Source: Brachionus rotundiformis (lineage: Eukaryota > Rotifera > Eurotatoria > Ploima > Brachionidae). From it: a stretch of 64,000 bases of DNA. The position numbers and the translations under genes are program-made. Every line of letters starts with the position of its first letter. Position 1 is the first letter of the stretch. The notes under the pieces are model-generated. The model saw nothing but the letters and a program-made list of their open reading frames with translations. It did not search any database and was not told the DNA's origin. The DNA lies in contig JAESIW010000180.1 of the NCBI GenBank assembly GCA_016802295.1, positions 4,137,975-4,201,974 on the forward strand, read 5' to 3'. Shown one piece after another: positions 49,341-59,918 of the stretch.

Positions 49341-50716
49341 TTAAATTCTATTTTAAGATAATTTTGGGATAAGTTATTTTATGCTTAAATTTTAAATACT
49401 CGATTATAACATTGAAATCGTTTAAATTCAGAAGCCTTTGAGATTTTTAAATATATGTGCTAATTGATTTTGTAACAAAGTTTACCTAAATAAGTTTTCT
49501 CAAAATTGAAATGCTAAAAAAAATTTTAAGATGTATTAAGTTTTTTTGACATATAAGAAAACTTTTTGGTTTATTCGAAAAATTAAAAGCATTTATTAAT
49601 TTCTGATTGATTTCTTAAATAAAAATTATTTTTACCTACTAATTAATTAATCAATCCCTATATTAATTCCGAATGGGAACCAGTGTTTTAATTTTTAAAA
49701 ATGTTTACATAATTTAAATGTATTGTTTACATTTTGTTTTGAAAAATTTCAAGTAAAAATGCTTTCCGGGCTTTTCATTATAAATAATTTTATTTGAATT
49801 AGACTCATTTGAGATTTAAAAGAGCAGCTACTTTTATTTTAATTTCTTTTTATAGAAATAAAATTCAAACCGTGAATTTATTCCGTTCTTTTGAGCTAAA
49901 TTTAAAAATTTTTAAAAAAATTAAAATCTCCAAATCCTAAACTTAATTCTGGTAAAATAAAAATAATAAAACAGCTTCTTAGAGATTCATGAACATATTC
50001 TATAATCTTCAAATAGGTCATTTATCTTTATAATTTTTAATTCTGAACATTAAGACCAGTTTATTTAGGTTATGTCCATTTATTTTTTTTAAGTTTTATA
50101 AATAAAAGTTTTAAGGAACAAAAAGTCGATTTTTTGAATATTTGTATTAAACCCTAAGGCTCAAGTTAAAATATTTTGATAGAATAAATTTAATATAAGC
50201 ATGTTATCATAACTCTTTTCAAAATTCAGTGTATTTTTTACATATATAACCTAAAAAAGGCACTAATTTATTTTTTTTTCATACAATCTAATAAACTAAC
50301 TTAATCGACTAAATAAAAGTTCACATTTTAAGAATTTAATTCAGGTATTTTACTTAATGATGATTTTTGAAAACTTGAAAATTATGAAATTATATTAGCT
50401 GTATTTAAGCTGAGACAATTTTCCTAAAATTTCAAAAGTATCTAAATTAATTTTACTTATATCGAACTATTTTAATTTAAGAAAAAATTTATAAATGTTT
50501 CACTAGACTCAATAGTTTTATATCAATATAGAACAAATACGACTTCCTTATTTACTTTCTGATAAAAAAATTAATCGATAAGTAATTAATAGGTCCAAAG
50601 ATCCAAGCAGTCATTTTATTTTCATTTAATATTTTTTAAGACAAATATTTAATTGAGATAAACAAAATTTTAAATTAACAATGTATTTTTAATATTAGAA
50701 TAAAATATAATGTTGC

Positions 50717-51337
50717 TTAAAAAGTATGTGTGGGAAAATTTTTTATAAATTGTTTAACTCTGTGGTCTACTTTTTCCATTTCTGCCTTTAGCAATCTTGG
50801 CTGATCCGATTCTTCATCCCTGTTTCTATCCATCATATCAGACCTGTTTCGTTTTAATTTAGACTCTGGCACAATTTTAATATAAAAATCATTGTAATCA
50901 AATTTTGGTGCTTTGTTGCATATTTTTGCATTAATGAACTGCTTGTGCCTTTTGGCAAAAATAGGATCTTTCTGCTTCAAAATCTCGATTTCTTTGGGAC
51001 TGCGCTTCTTTAATTTATCAAGCGTAACTTGGCTCTTAGTCAGCGGAACTTCTTTGGTTTTTCCGAAAGCAATGCTGTTTCTTTGGTTTTTTGGCTTATC
51101 AATCAAATTATCATTTGTACTCATTCCAAATGCTGACTGGACTTTTCGAACGTCTACTATTGACGGCCGCATGCTATAGCTAGTGCCAAAGCGTTCATAG
51201 TTAATGCTTGTTGTGGAACTTGAAGCTGAGCTCTCATTATCAAATTTTACTTGTTTACCATCATAGTAACTGGATGATGAAGAATCAACCGAGTCTGTTC
51301 GCTTTTTTTCGATTATTTTCGATTTTAAAGCGTTCAT
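50717..51337 (-). CDS. basic protein of unknown family, paralogue of the 46.6-kb gene
   Basis: A single-exon frame of 206 residues starts MNALKSKIIEKKRTDSVD. The N-terminal half is Ser-rich and likely disordered. The C-terminal half has KQKDPIFAKRHKQFINAKIC followed by NKAPKFDYND, aligning with DPVFTKRYKQFLFAKLCNRA in the gene at 46.6 kb, and the last part has HRVKQFIKNF matching that gene's QRVKQFSEQL. A splice acceptor (TTTTAAG) precedes the ATG, so a 5'UTR exon or an upstream coding exon is possible. The family is not one I recognise. Shared motifs and shared strand suggest an old local duplication. Confidence 0.65.
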   Translation of the reverse strand: MNALKSKIIEKKRTDSVDSSSSSYYDGKQVKFDNESSASSSTTSINYERFGTSYSMRPSIVDVRKVQSAFGMSTNDNLIDKPKNQRNSIAFGKTKEVPLTKSQVTLDKLKKRSPKEIEILKQKDPIFAKRHKQFINAKICNKAPKFDYNDFYIKIVPESKLKRNRSDMMDRNRDEESDQPRLLKAEMEKVDHRVKQFIKNFPTHTF

Positions 51338-52259
51338 TTTGGCTTAAAAAAAAAGTTTGATTGAGTTTAAATACCAAGGTTCCGCTAATCCATCAAGACA
51401 TACTCCAACTTAATTAAATTTTCAAAAAAAATAACAAACTTTAATTGAATTTTGTCTAAATATTAAATTATAGCTATTATTTGTTCGAGACGTTGATGGA
51501 TTATTGAAAAAAAAAATAAAAGCCGCACAAAATTCAATCATTAAAATTGCTTTCTCTTTGGTTAAATTTATTAACTTATAAGGAATCAATTTCAATTCTT
51601 AGTCTATTTAATTCAAAAACTTATTTGAATAAATTAATATAAATATTAAAAATTAAATTGAAATTTAAAACAAGTGATAAAAATTATTTAGTTTAAATGA
51701 GAGATTTCTGTAGATAAAATAAGATAATTTTTTATAAACAAGTTTTAGATGCAATTAACTATCCTCTTTTACTTGAAATTAAGTTTTCTTTTACCTTTAT
51801 TTTTTTAATAAATTGTTTTAGAAGTTGGGAAATTTTTTCATTACATTATTCTATTAATGGATTTATGAATTAAAAATATATGTATTAATTCAAATACTTA
51901 TTGATTAAATTTTTTTGAAAAGAAAGAAATGGTAATTATCAAAATCGGTAAGTGAAAATAAAATCTAATAAAAATTTAAAACATGTTTTAGCTTGGGTGT
52001 AATAAAAAAATAATTAACGATTGAACAAAATTATTTTAACTAAAAATATCTTTAAAATAATTTTAATTTTTTTAAATAAAAATTTCTCTCAACAATTATA
52101 TCACAAGAAAGGATACTTTTAAATTTCTATTTTAATGATAATAAATGATTAACTAATATTTATATAAGAACAAATAAGTCAAATCAGAGACCAAGAAATT
52201 CCTTTAATGTTACTGTCTCATATTTAAAAATAATTTAAAACCAATAAATTTAACAAATA

Positions 52260-52649
52260 TTAAACGGTAATTTCAATTGAATTATCTATTAAATGATTAA
52301 AATCTTTTACAATTGATAGAAATTGTACGACAAAATACATAGCTAATTGAAATTCATTCTGAAAATTACCTCTATTTTGGAGCATTATTTCATGCTCGGC
52401 ATGGAAGTCTTTGGAACAATCTGCATACCCTGAGCTAACTGTAACATCCTTGGCCATTCGAACTGCGTCATTTCTTGTCGCAATTAAATTTAGGAAATTA
52501 AATTTTGCTTCCATATTCATGGCCTTAAATCTTGACATGAGCTTTTTTTCTTCTATCCGATTTTTAACAACTGCACGAGCTTCATTTATCGAAACTGCCT
52601 TATGGCTTGACAGTTCAGCTTCCATTTCAAAAAAAGCTTGCATATACAT
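52260..52649 (-). CDS. small helical protein, unknown
   Basis: The 129-codon frame starts MYMQAFFEMEAELSSHKAVS and is predicted helical, with many Glu, Lys, Ala and Met. It has no recognisable domain. A donor-like site (AGAG|GTAATTTTCAG) and an acceptor-like site (TTGTAAAAG) frame a 66-base segment that is a multiple of three, so splicing or retention would both keep the reading frame to the same stop. Base use is less AT-rich than the surroundings, which supports real coding. It lies on the same strand as the two unknown paralogues but shares no clear motif with them. Confidence 0.5.
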   Translation of the reverse strand: MYMQAFFEMEAELSSHKAVSINEARAVVKNRIEEKKLMSRFKAMNMEAKFNFLNLIATRNDAVRMAKDVTVSSGYADCSKDFHAEHEIMLQNRGNFQNEFQLAMYFVVQFLSIVKDFNHLIDNSIEITV

Positions 52650-53159
52650 TTTTATGAAATTTATTTACAAATAGTAATTTTTTCTTAATAAGCTTTTATA
52701 AAAAAAAATGGTTTAAATGTTGCTTTATTCTGTAATGAACAAAATGGCTAAATTTTAAACAAACATTCTGAAATAAAAAAGCATTGTATAGACAAGTTAA
52801 AATCCTTGAGTGGATTAAAAGCTAATTGCTTTTTATTTGTACACAAATTAAAAACAGGTAATCATAAATATTAACAGACAATTTAATTGTTTCAGGTAGA
52901 GTTTTTGGTAAGAATGATTAAAAAGTACATTTCGACTAATTCCTTTTGAAATTTAGGTAATTTAGGTTAGGATAATTTATCAAGAATAATCGTACAAAAA
53001 ATACTTATATTATTTTAATGGAATAAATTTTTTTAAATTCAAAGATATTATTTAATTATTTTTTAAATAAATAATTATAAAATAAACTTGACAGATTTAT
53101 ATTTTTATTTTTCTTCAAAACAAATTGGGTTTCATTAGTTTTTTTTAATAAAGTAATAT

Positions 53160-54990
53160 TGAACAAGAAAGTATTACAAGCAAAATCTGATCGGATCTGC
53201 GAAAAGAATTTGAAAATTCATACGGCATGTAGAACAGGCTTGTGAAGAAAAGAGCGAGATGCGATAAAAGAAACTTTATTAACCAGTGTGCTAGGGAAGC
53301 AGAAGAAGCCAGCTCGAAAGGAGACCAACGCACGCTCCTTAAGATCACAAATGCAATGGACGGCGTATCTAGAGAAAAAGAGCAGGAACAAAGATGGGTG
53401 GAAAACTTTAGAGAGGTTCTAATTAGACCAGAACCTAAGGAGGCTATACACTCTGCACTGGCTAGTAACGACCTCGATATTGACATTGAACTACCAAGCC
53501 TAAAAGAAATTCAGGCTGTAGTAAAGGCTCTCAAAAACAGGAAAGCTCTGGGTATTAATGGTGTCATGGTAGCAATGCTAAAAGCTTATGGAAGATGTAT
53601 AGAGATATTGCACGATCTCTTCAGTAATATATGGCGCCAAGAAATCATACCGTAGGACTAGTCAAGGGGTCTTATAGTTAAGCTTCCGAAAAAAAGGAAA
53701 CAAAATGATATGTGATAATTGGAACTTTTCTACCAATAGCAAGCAGGCATTCTGCGGAATAATTCTGGGGTCGGAGGTTCTTTAGATGCTATATTAACAC
53801 TAGAAGACCCGACGGGTTTTTTAGACCCATTTTTTTAAATTTCAAATCTCAATATCTTTTGAATGCAGAAACAGAATTTAATATTCAGTATTTTATTTTA
53901 TAGATTTATGGAGACTTTATTGAATATCAAAAAAAAAATGTTGCTATTCTATGATAATTTTTTTAAAAATTAGTTTTTAAATTATTGTCATTTTTTGGTC
54001 GGGCTTTCTAGTGTTAAAAGAGCAAGCAGGATTTAGAAGAGGCAGAAGATGCATACATCATATATTTGCGCTAAGAAACATCATAGAACATATGGAATAG
54101 CCCATTGTTCCTAAACTTTGTCGATTTCAAGAAACCCTTTGGGCCATATTAAGAAACTATGGTCTGTTACAAAATACAGTTAACTTGATAAAACTCTTGT
54201 ATGAGAAATTTGAGTGTAGAGTAATTCTGGAAAAAGGACAATCTGAGAGCTTCAAAGTGTCTATAGGAGTGAGACAAGGATGAGTTCTCTCTCCGATACT
54301 ATTCCTAATTATGATTGATTATGTCATGAGGAAACGGACATGCGTATGAAAACACAAGATAGCGATAGAGCAACTCGACTCGAAATAAATGGGGCCCAAA
54401 CGAAAGTTATATGCATTAACACCAAATATCCAGACTACCAAAGATGGTACACAAATTGAGTTTGTCAATGAATTTATATACTAAGGAAGTATCTGATAAA
54501 ATAGAAACTCGTAAGGGCATTAAGAATAGAGTTACAAAAGCAAAATAAGTACTTGCCAGACTATGTATGGAAGTGAATGCTGGGGAGAGTCTGGAGAGTT
54601 GGATAGAAAAGGCCTGAACACGTTCCATACAAGTAGCCGGAGAAGAATTCTTAGAATACACTGAAAAATTATCAAACGATGAACTATATAGAAGAACGAA
54701 GTCAGAGCCATTGGGGAAAATATCAGAAATAAAAGACTGCTGTAGCTTGAACATGTACTTAAAGAATGAAAAGAATAGGAATACCTAACAGAGCTCTTCA
54801 ATAGAAACTTCAAGAGCGAAGAAAGGTCGGACGACCAGCAATAACGTGTAGGTCAACAATCACGAAAGAGCTCATCGAAATGAGAATGACATTGGGAGAA
54901 GTAAGGGCAAAGGCAAAGGATCGGCTTGAAACGTGGAAATCAAAAGTGATGACCCTATGCCTCACAAAGAGCAAAGTAAAAAAAAAAATT
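53160..54990 (+). pseudogene. degenerate non-LTR retrotransposon (LINE) reverse transcriptase
   Basis: Recognisable pieces appear in order. First comes a linker between endonuclease and RT (CDKRNFINQCAREAEEASSK). Then early RT (VVKALKNRKALGINGVMVAM) and a GLIVKLPKK segment with a nearby NW. After an inserted MITE come KEQAGFRRGRRCIHHIFALR, FVDFKKPFG and GVRQG followed by a stop and VLSPILFLIMIDYVMR. A C-terminal region has GRPAITWRST and EVRAKAKDRLETWKSKV. Many stops and frameshifts break the frame, the YADD catalytic box is not recognisable, and the 5' endonuclease is missing, so the element is dead. The domain order fits an apurinic-endonuclease-type LINE; the clade is uncertain. Confidence 0.88.
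53804..54017. mobile_element. piggyBac-like MITE, copy 3, nested in the LINE
   Basis: TTAA lies at both ends (53804-53807 and 54014-54017). The termini are CACTAGAAGACCCGACGGG on the left and GTCGGGCTTTCTAGTG on the right. The interior has diverged from copies 1 and 2 but the ends match. Removing the element with one TTAA brings the RT frame upstream and downstream into register, which fixes both the boundaries and the order of insertion. Confidence 0.88.
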
Positions 54991-55337
54991 CAACCAGAAA
55001 AAGATAATAAAATCAATAAACGCAATCAATATATCATGAGTTTGATGCATCTTAGAGTGTTGTATGGAAGCCTCAGCTTTTTTTATATTTTTGTACAAAT
55101 TTTACTTTATTTTTCAATTTATTAAAAATCTCACCAAATAGATTAAATTTATCTTTAAACATTGGGGAAAATTTGATAATAAATACTGTAAATAGAAAAG
55201 ATTTCAATTTAAAATTCTAAATTCATAATTACTTTATAAAAAATTAAAATATGCTATACCTTTAGAAAATATTTAATTCATATAAACTTTAATATTTTAT
55301 TCGAAGCTATTTAAAAAAAGCTCTTATTATATTTCTA

Positions 55338-56252
55338 ATGGTAAGAGATCGTTTGACTGAATTGAAGGCTCAGGTCGAAGATGAAGACGGTCTTAAACAA
55401 GATAATCAATCAGACCAGTTGTTCATGAAAGATTTTTTTGACCAAGTAAACTCAGTGAAATCAAATATTGAACTTTGCCAAAAATTTGTTTCAGAAATTG
55501 AAGATATAGGAGCTCAAATTTCGAAAAAAGCGATCATTGATCAAGACTTAAGTGCAAATTTGGACAGATTAATGGCACAAGTTAAGGACATAGTACGGGT
55601 CATTAAGCGAGAAATAAAACAAATCAAGGAAAAAGAACGAAAAAAAGAAAAATGCCCCAGTGTAATAGAAAATCGTATTATTAAGGCACAAAATGACTAT
55701 CTATCTCATTCATTAATTCTGATTATTACAAGATTTAATAAAATTCAATTAGAATACAAAGATATGCATAAAAAGAGAATTGTTCGTCAGCTAGAAATTA
55801 AAGGTAAAGAAACAAATGATCAAGAGATAGAGAATCTTGTTGAGTCTGGAAACGATAGTGTCTTTTCATACGAACTGCTGAATGAAACAGAAATTGCCTT
55901 GAAAAAACAAGTTTTAAAAGATGTAAAAGAAAGACATGAAGAGTTTTTGAGTATTGAAAATAAAATTAATGAGGTTCATCAAATGTTTCTCGATTTGGAA
56001 TTTTTGGTAGAGTCTCAAGGAGAATTAATTTCCAGAATCGAGAAAAATATCGGAGAAGCGGAAGCCGATGCTGAAAATGGAAATGATTTGGTTGAAAGAA
56101 CGATAAAAGCTCGTAAAAAGCGCAAAAAATGCTTAAGAATCACGGCAATTATTTTAATTTGTCTTGTGGGTGTAATATTTCTATTTTTTTTAATTTATAT
56201 TTTTTTCTATATTTTTTTTATCAGTATTTCGAAAAAGCTTTTACCTATTTAA
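55338..56252 (+). CDS. syntaxin (Qa-SNARE), intronless
   Basis: The single open exon encodes 304 residues and starts MVRDRLTELK, resembling the N-peptide of syntaxin-1. An N-terminal three-helix (Habc) region spans about residues 27-155, including RIIKAQNDYLSHSLILIITR and RQLEIKGKETNDQEIENLVE. The SNARE motif starts near residue 195 (KERHEEFLSIENKINEVHQM), and the zero-layer Gln is Q227 in LVESQGELISRIE. A basic linker (KARKKRKK) precedes a membrane anchor from about residue 267. Plasma-membrane vesicle fusion is the known role of close relatives. Odd points: no introns, a hydrophilic stretch (EAEADAENGND) where the C-terminal SNARE layers should be, and an unusually long anchor with a short tail. 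It lies about 350 bases after a dead LINE, so a retrocopy is plausible, though no poly(A) tract is evident. Confidence 0.88.
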   Translation: MVRDRLTELKAQVEDEDGLKQDNQSDQLFMKDFFDQVNSVKSNIELCQKFVSEIEDIGAQISKKAIIDQDLSANLDRLMAQVKDIVRVIKREIKQIKEKERKKEKCPSVIENRIIKAQNDYLSHSLILIITRFNKIQLEYKDMHKKRIVRQLEIKGKETNDQEIENLVESGNDSVFSYELLNETEIALKKQVLKDVKERHEEFLSIENKINEVHQMFLDLEFLVESQGELISRIEKNIGEAEADAENGNDLVERTIKARKKRKKCLRITAIILICLVGVIFLFFLIYIFFYIFFISISKKLLPI

Positions 56253-57148
56253 AACTACTTAATTATATAAACAAAAAGTTTAATAAAATTTTTTTCCAAA
56301 ATTTATGTCTATTATATGTTAGTAACTAAAATAAATAATTTGTAAAAATAATTTAAATTAAATTTTGTTTAGATTTACTTTTTTCTTTTCAATTGATATT
56401 CAAATAGCTTTAAAGACAAAATCGTCGAAATTTTGTTATAATGTTTCATGCACAGAAAATACTTTTTGGTATTTTTTTATTTCTAGACCCTTTTACTTTA
56501 TTTTTGCCCCGTTCTTTTTTCTACTATCTTTACTTTTTTCAATTTGTAGTTAATTTAATCTTTATTTCAAAAATCTAACAGAGTCCAGGGTAGAGCTCTG
56601 GTTTAGGGATTCGGTTCGGTGTTGATTAGAGAACTATTAGTAAAAATTAAAATAGATAATAGAAACTATTCATTAATCAAAATCATTAATCAAATACCCC
56701 AAAAAGTAGAAAAAGTATTAATTATTAAAACAATTTCATTGTCTACACCTCAGTTCAAATAAACTAAGAATTAAAATTGACCATCTATTCCCATATTAAT
56801 TTAATAAAAGTGACTTCTTGTTTCAAAAAAGTAATAAAATATTTGAAAGAGAAGCCTTTTTCATTTTACAAGACTTTTGAAAAATGTAGCCAATAATTCT
56901 CATATTTCTTTGTCCATTTGATCAAGTTTTAACACAATAAATTTAAAATTGTCTTTATATTATTATTCAAATAAAAAGATAGTAATAATGCTAAAAAGGA
57001 TTTCCAGACAATACCTGATCGAAAAAACCCGAAAGACAAACACTATTGGGCGAGACCGACTTTTTGAATGAGCTGTCTAATTTTAAAAAATAAATCTGTC
57101 TCAAAAAATTTAAGTTGAGAGGAGTTTTTATTCCTTATACGGACTTGG
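56253..57148. other. AT-rich interval between syntaxin and LINE fragment
   Basis: No supported gene is seen. A slightly GC-richer spot near 56580-56625 has a short palindrome-like CCAGGGTAGAGCTCTGG. Two short plus-strand frames at 56.1-56.5 kb are low complexity and Phe-rich, and are treated as chance. Confidence 0.4.
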
Positions 57149-57692
57149 TTGAAAATCAAAATCGGCATGTCCCAATTTAATCAGTTTTCAACAGTCAATA
57201 TTTCGATATCATTTAGATTTGGTCTCTGTTGTGAAAATAAACTAAATGAACAAGAAATCAGACAAAATTTATTAATTAAAAGAGCACTGGGAATTAAGAA
57301 ATTTTCAAGAATTAGACCTCTGTTAGAAATCTAGCACTTAGAGATGGTTGAACAACTTTACATGAGACACAAGGTATTCTTTTTAAAGCAATTAAAAAAT
57401 AGCTCAGTTTGTTGGAATATCTTGGCTTTCCTTCGCGATAACTATAAAAAGTTTGATCAGAAAACTACCTCCTTTGCGAGCAACTAAATAATACGGAGAA
57501 AAAATATTATACGGAGAAAAAATTTAATATGGAATTAAACTTAGCTTATTTTAAATTTTATGATTTATTAAATGATCTTTTAAAGATAGATTTTTAAAAA
57601 TAATTGCTTTTTTTTATTTATTTCTTTTAAATTTATAAATACTTTAATTTGTCCATGGGACTTAAACTCAAACTTAAATAAATAAATAAATA
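57149..57692 (+). pseudogene. LINE fragment: RT C-terminal remnant plus 3' tail
   Basis: One frame reads NEQEIRQNLLIKRALGIKKF then RIRPLLEI, a stop at 57332-57334, and continues in the same frame with FFLKQLKNSSVCWNILAFLR to a stop near 57487. This pattern is common in the region after the RT domain of several LINE clades. The 3' end (57641-57692) carries TTTGTCCATGGGACTTAAAC and tandem AAAT units, shared with 27769-27825. The fragment is 5'-truncated and inactive. It differs from the LINE at 53-55 kb. Confidence 0.7.
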
Positions 57693-58631
57693 GTGGGAAT
57701 TTTTTTCTTTATAGTTAGATAACTTTTCCACACCATGTCAAACAATTGGGTAATAAGATAATTTGGTTAAGGCTGAAAAGTGAACGTATGGACAGAAAAT
57801 GTTTAAATTTTATTTTTAATAATAGAGAATTAAGAAGTTATAGTATTTACACTAAAGGCAAAACATCTATTTTACTTAAGATTTCATTTGCCAACTGTTT
57901 GTCATGCTCCTGACGCTAAGCTTGCTTTCTTCTAGATGGTAATATCTTTTGCTTAAAAACTGTTACGTGAGAGATGAATATTCACATTACTTTTTCTGCA
58001 AATAGAAGGAACTGTATAAATCCAATTGTTAGTTTTTTAGTTAATTTTTTAATCAAATTATATTTTTTCATTATATATTTTTCAAAATGAGATACTTGTT
58101 AAAATTTATTTTTAATTAAAAATCCAAGTCAGATTGCAAAAAATTGATCATAAATTCATTCATTTGAATGATAATATTATTATCACATTAAAAATTCCTT
58201 TTTCTGGAATAAAACTAATAAATCTGTTTAATTTAATTTATTTTATATTTAATTATAAAAAAGTAAATCGAAAAAAATTTAATTAAGACAGTGGATTGAA
58301 CAATATTATTTTAGAAATCCTTTAATTTTCAATATTAATAAAATCCGCTTTTGAAAAAAATGAAAGTAGATAAAAAATACTATTTAACATAATTTTATTT
58401 ATTTTTTTTTTAGTTTATAATCTTTATTTATTACAAAAAATGAACAATTAATTATTTCCAAACTAGAAAAAATTGAGATCATAGCTTAAAGATTTTAATT
58501 TAACGATTAATGATAAATAAAAACATCTAAATCATGATTCGTTTTTAAAAATAGAATTTTTCAAATATTAAACTTTAAAGTTATTTAGTTGAATACATTA
58601 ATACTAAAAAAATAGTACTAAATAATTAAAA
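57693..58631. other. AT-rich interval, probable GPCR 3'UTR in its right part
   Basis: No open frame, RNA gene or repeat is supported. The right part should include the 3'UTR of the minus-strand GPCR. Confidence 0.4.
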
Positions 58632-59918
58632 TTAATAAAATCTACACATAATAAAATCGCAAATTTTTTGAAATAGATTCCTCAATTTTTTATTATGGTT
58701 CTTTCGAAATAGAGGAATATTAAATATAAAAATAAAAAAATTAACAGAAAAGTTTATGATCGCTAATACTTCGAATATGTTGAGCAAGGCTTTTAGAAAA
58801 TACTTCTTGTTTTCATTATCATTTGGCTTTGTGTAAATGAGATAAAGTAAAAAATTTTGTACTCTTATTTCTTCTTTTCTAAGATGAAAATGCAAAATAC
58901 ACCAAATGACTGCGTATGGCAAATTCAAAAATACAAACCACTTTGATAATATTACAGTTAGATAGGCTGCTTTTACAGATCGTATTTTTTTCATTCGATT
59001 ACCACATAAACCAAGTGTTTGAGATTGTGCTGAGCTAAATCGAATGTGGCTCGTGGTACTCATTGAAAGATGATCATTTGTCTTTAGATCATTTTTCAAA
59101 CTAAAACTTATTTTCCTATACAAGACAAAGCTGATTCCAATGATAATTACAATTGGAATTAAAATGGTAAAAATAATGTACTTTATGTTAAACAAAAATT
59201 GATAGCGCACAAAATTTCGATTAATTGAGCAAAATATTTCACTTGTTTTGTAATGATTTACCAAGTCGTTTATGACTATTATGTTAAGATTGAGCAAAAT
59301 TGCCAGACCAAATATTAGCCAAATTAATATTTTATTAAACTTCAAATTTGACCATTTTGACTTGACCATTGGAAAGTAAAGAACAACAGTGCGCTGAATG
59401 GACAGAAAAATAAGACAGTAAACAGATAAAGCTCGAAAAATGTTTCTCAAAAATGGAATTAATTTACAAAATAATCGCGTATTATTCACCAAATTTAGTC
59501 CAAAGAGCTTTGATTTTGTCAAATTGATCCATGACAGAAAAGTAAAATCCACATAATGAAACATTAGAACAAATAAATCACTTGTTGATATAATAATTAG
59601 ATACAAACGGAGAATTTTAATGGATTGTCTCTTAAAAGAACTACAAAAAAAGATGACCAAAGACATGATATTGCCATACAAACCGAATAAAGTAATTAAT
59701 GTTATTAAGCATGCGTTAATCCATTTCGAATAAGTATAAAATTTATCGACCCATGGGTCCAAATTTGTGTTGTCCAAAATCTCATCACTTAGGGTAATAT
59801 TGTCCAATTTTCTAAGAATGAGCTCTGAATCAGTGGAAATGTTGAGTTGAAGAAAACTCAGGTCGATATTTGATTTTGTTAATGCTACGAATCTTTCGAA
59901 TAAATCATTCATGATCAA
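58632..59918 (-). CDS. rhodopsin-class (class A) GPCR, probable orphan peptide receptor
   Basis: The single exon encodes 428 residues with seven hydrophobic segments. The extracellular N-terminus has N-glycosylation sites NIS (26-28) and NIT (40-42). TM1 carries GN (82-83) and TM2 carries STSD (D114). A conserved Cys at 151 starts TM3 and probably bonds to the Cys in IFCSINR of the second extracellular loop. The usual DRY box at the end of TM3 reads IQR (174-176) and the usual NPxxY of TM7 reads NFFIF. TM6 ends in FLNLPYAVIWC. The overall look resembles invertebrate neuropeptide (FMRFamide-type) receptors, but no ligand can be assigned. The start is the first ATG of the frame (MIMNDLFERF). 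Family call is firm; ligand class is a guess. Confidence 0.85.
   Translation of the reverse strand: MIMNDLFERFVALTKSNIDLSFLQLNISTDSELILRKLDNITLSDEILDNTNLDPWVDKFYTYSKWINACLITLITLFGLYGNIMSLVIFFCSSFKRQSIKILRLYLIIISTSDLFVLMFHYVDFTFLSWINLTKSKLFGLNLVNNTRLFCKLIPFLRNIFRALSVYCLIFLSIQRTVVLYFPMVKSKWSNLKFNKILIWLIFGLAILLNLNIIVINDLVNHYKTSEIFCSINRNFVRYQFLFNIKYIIFTILIPIVIIIGISFVLYRKISFSLKNDLKTNDHLSMSTTSHIRFSSAQSQTLGLCGNRMKKIRSVKAAYLTVILSKWFVFLNLPYAVIWCILHFHLRKEEIRVQNFLLYLIYTKPNDNENKKYFLKALLNIFEVLAIINFSVNFFIFIFNIPLFRKNHNKKLRNLFQKICDFIMCRFY

Noticed and set aside
54416..54813. Minus-strand frames inside the LINE
   Set aside because: They are antisense to recognisable plus-strand reverse transcriptase C-terminal sequence.
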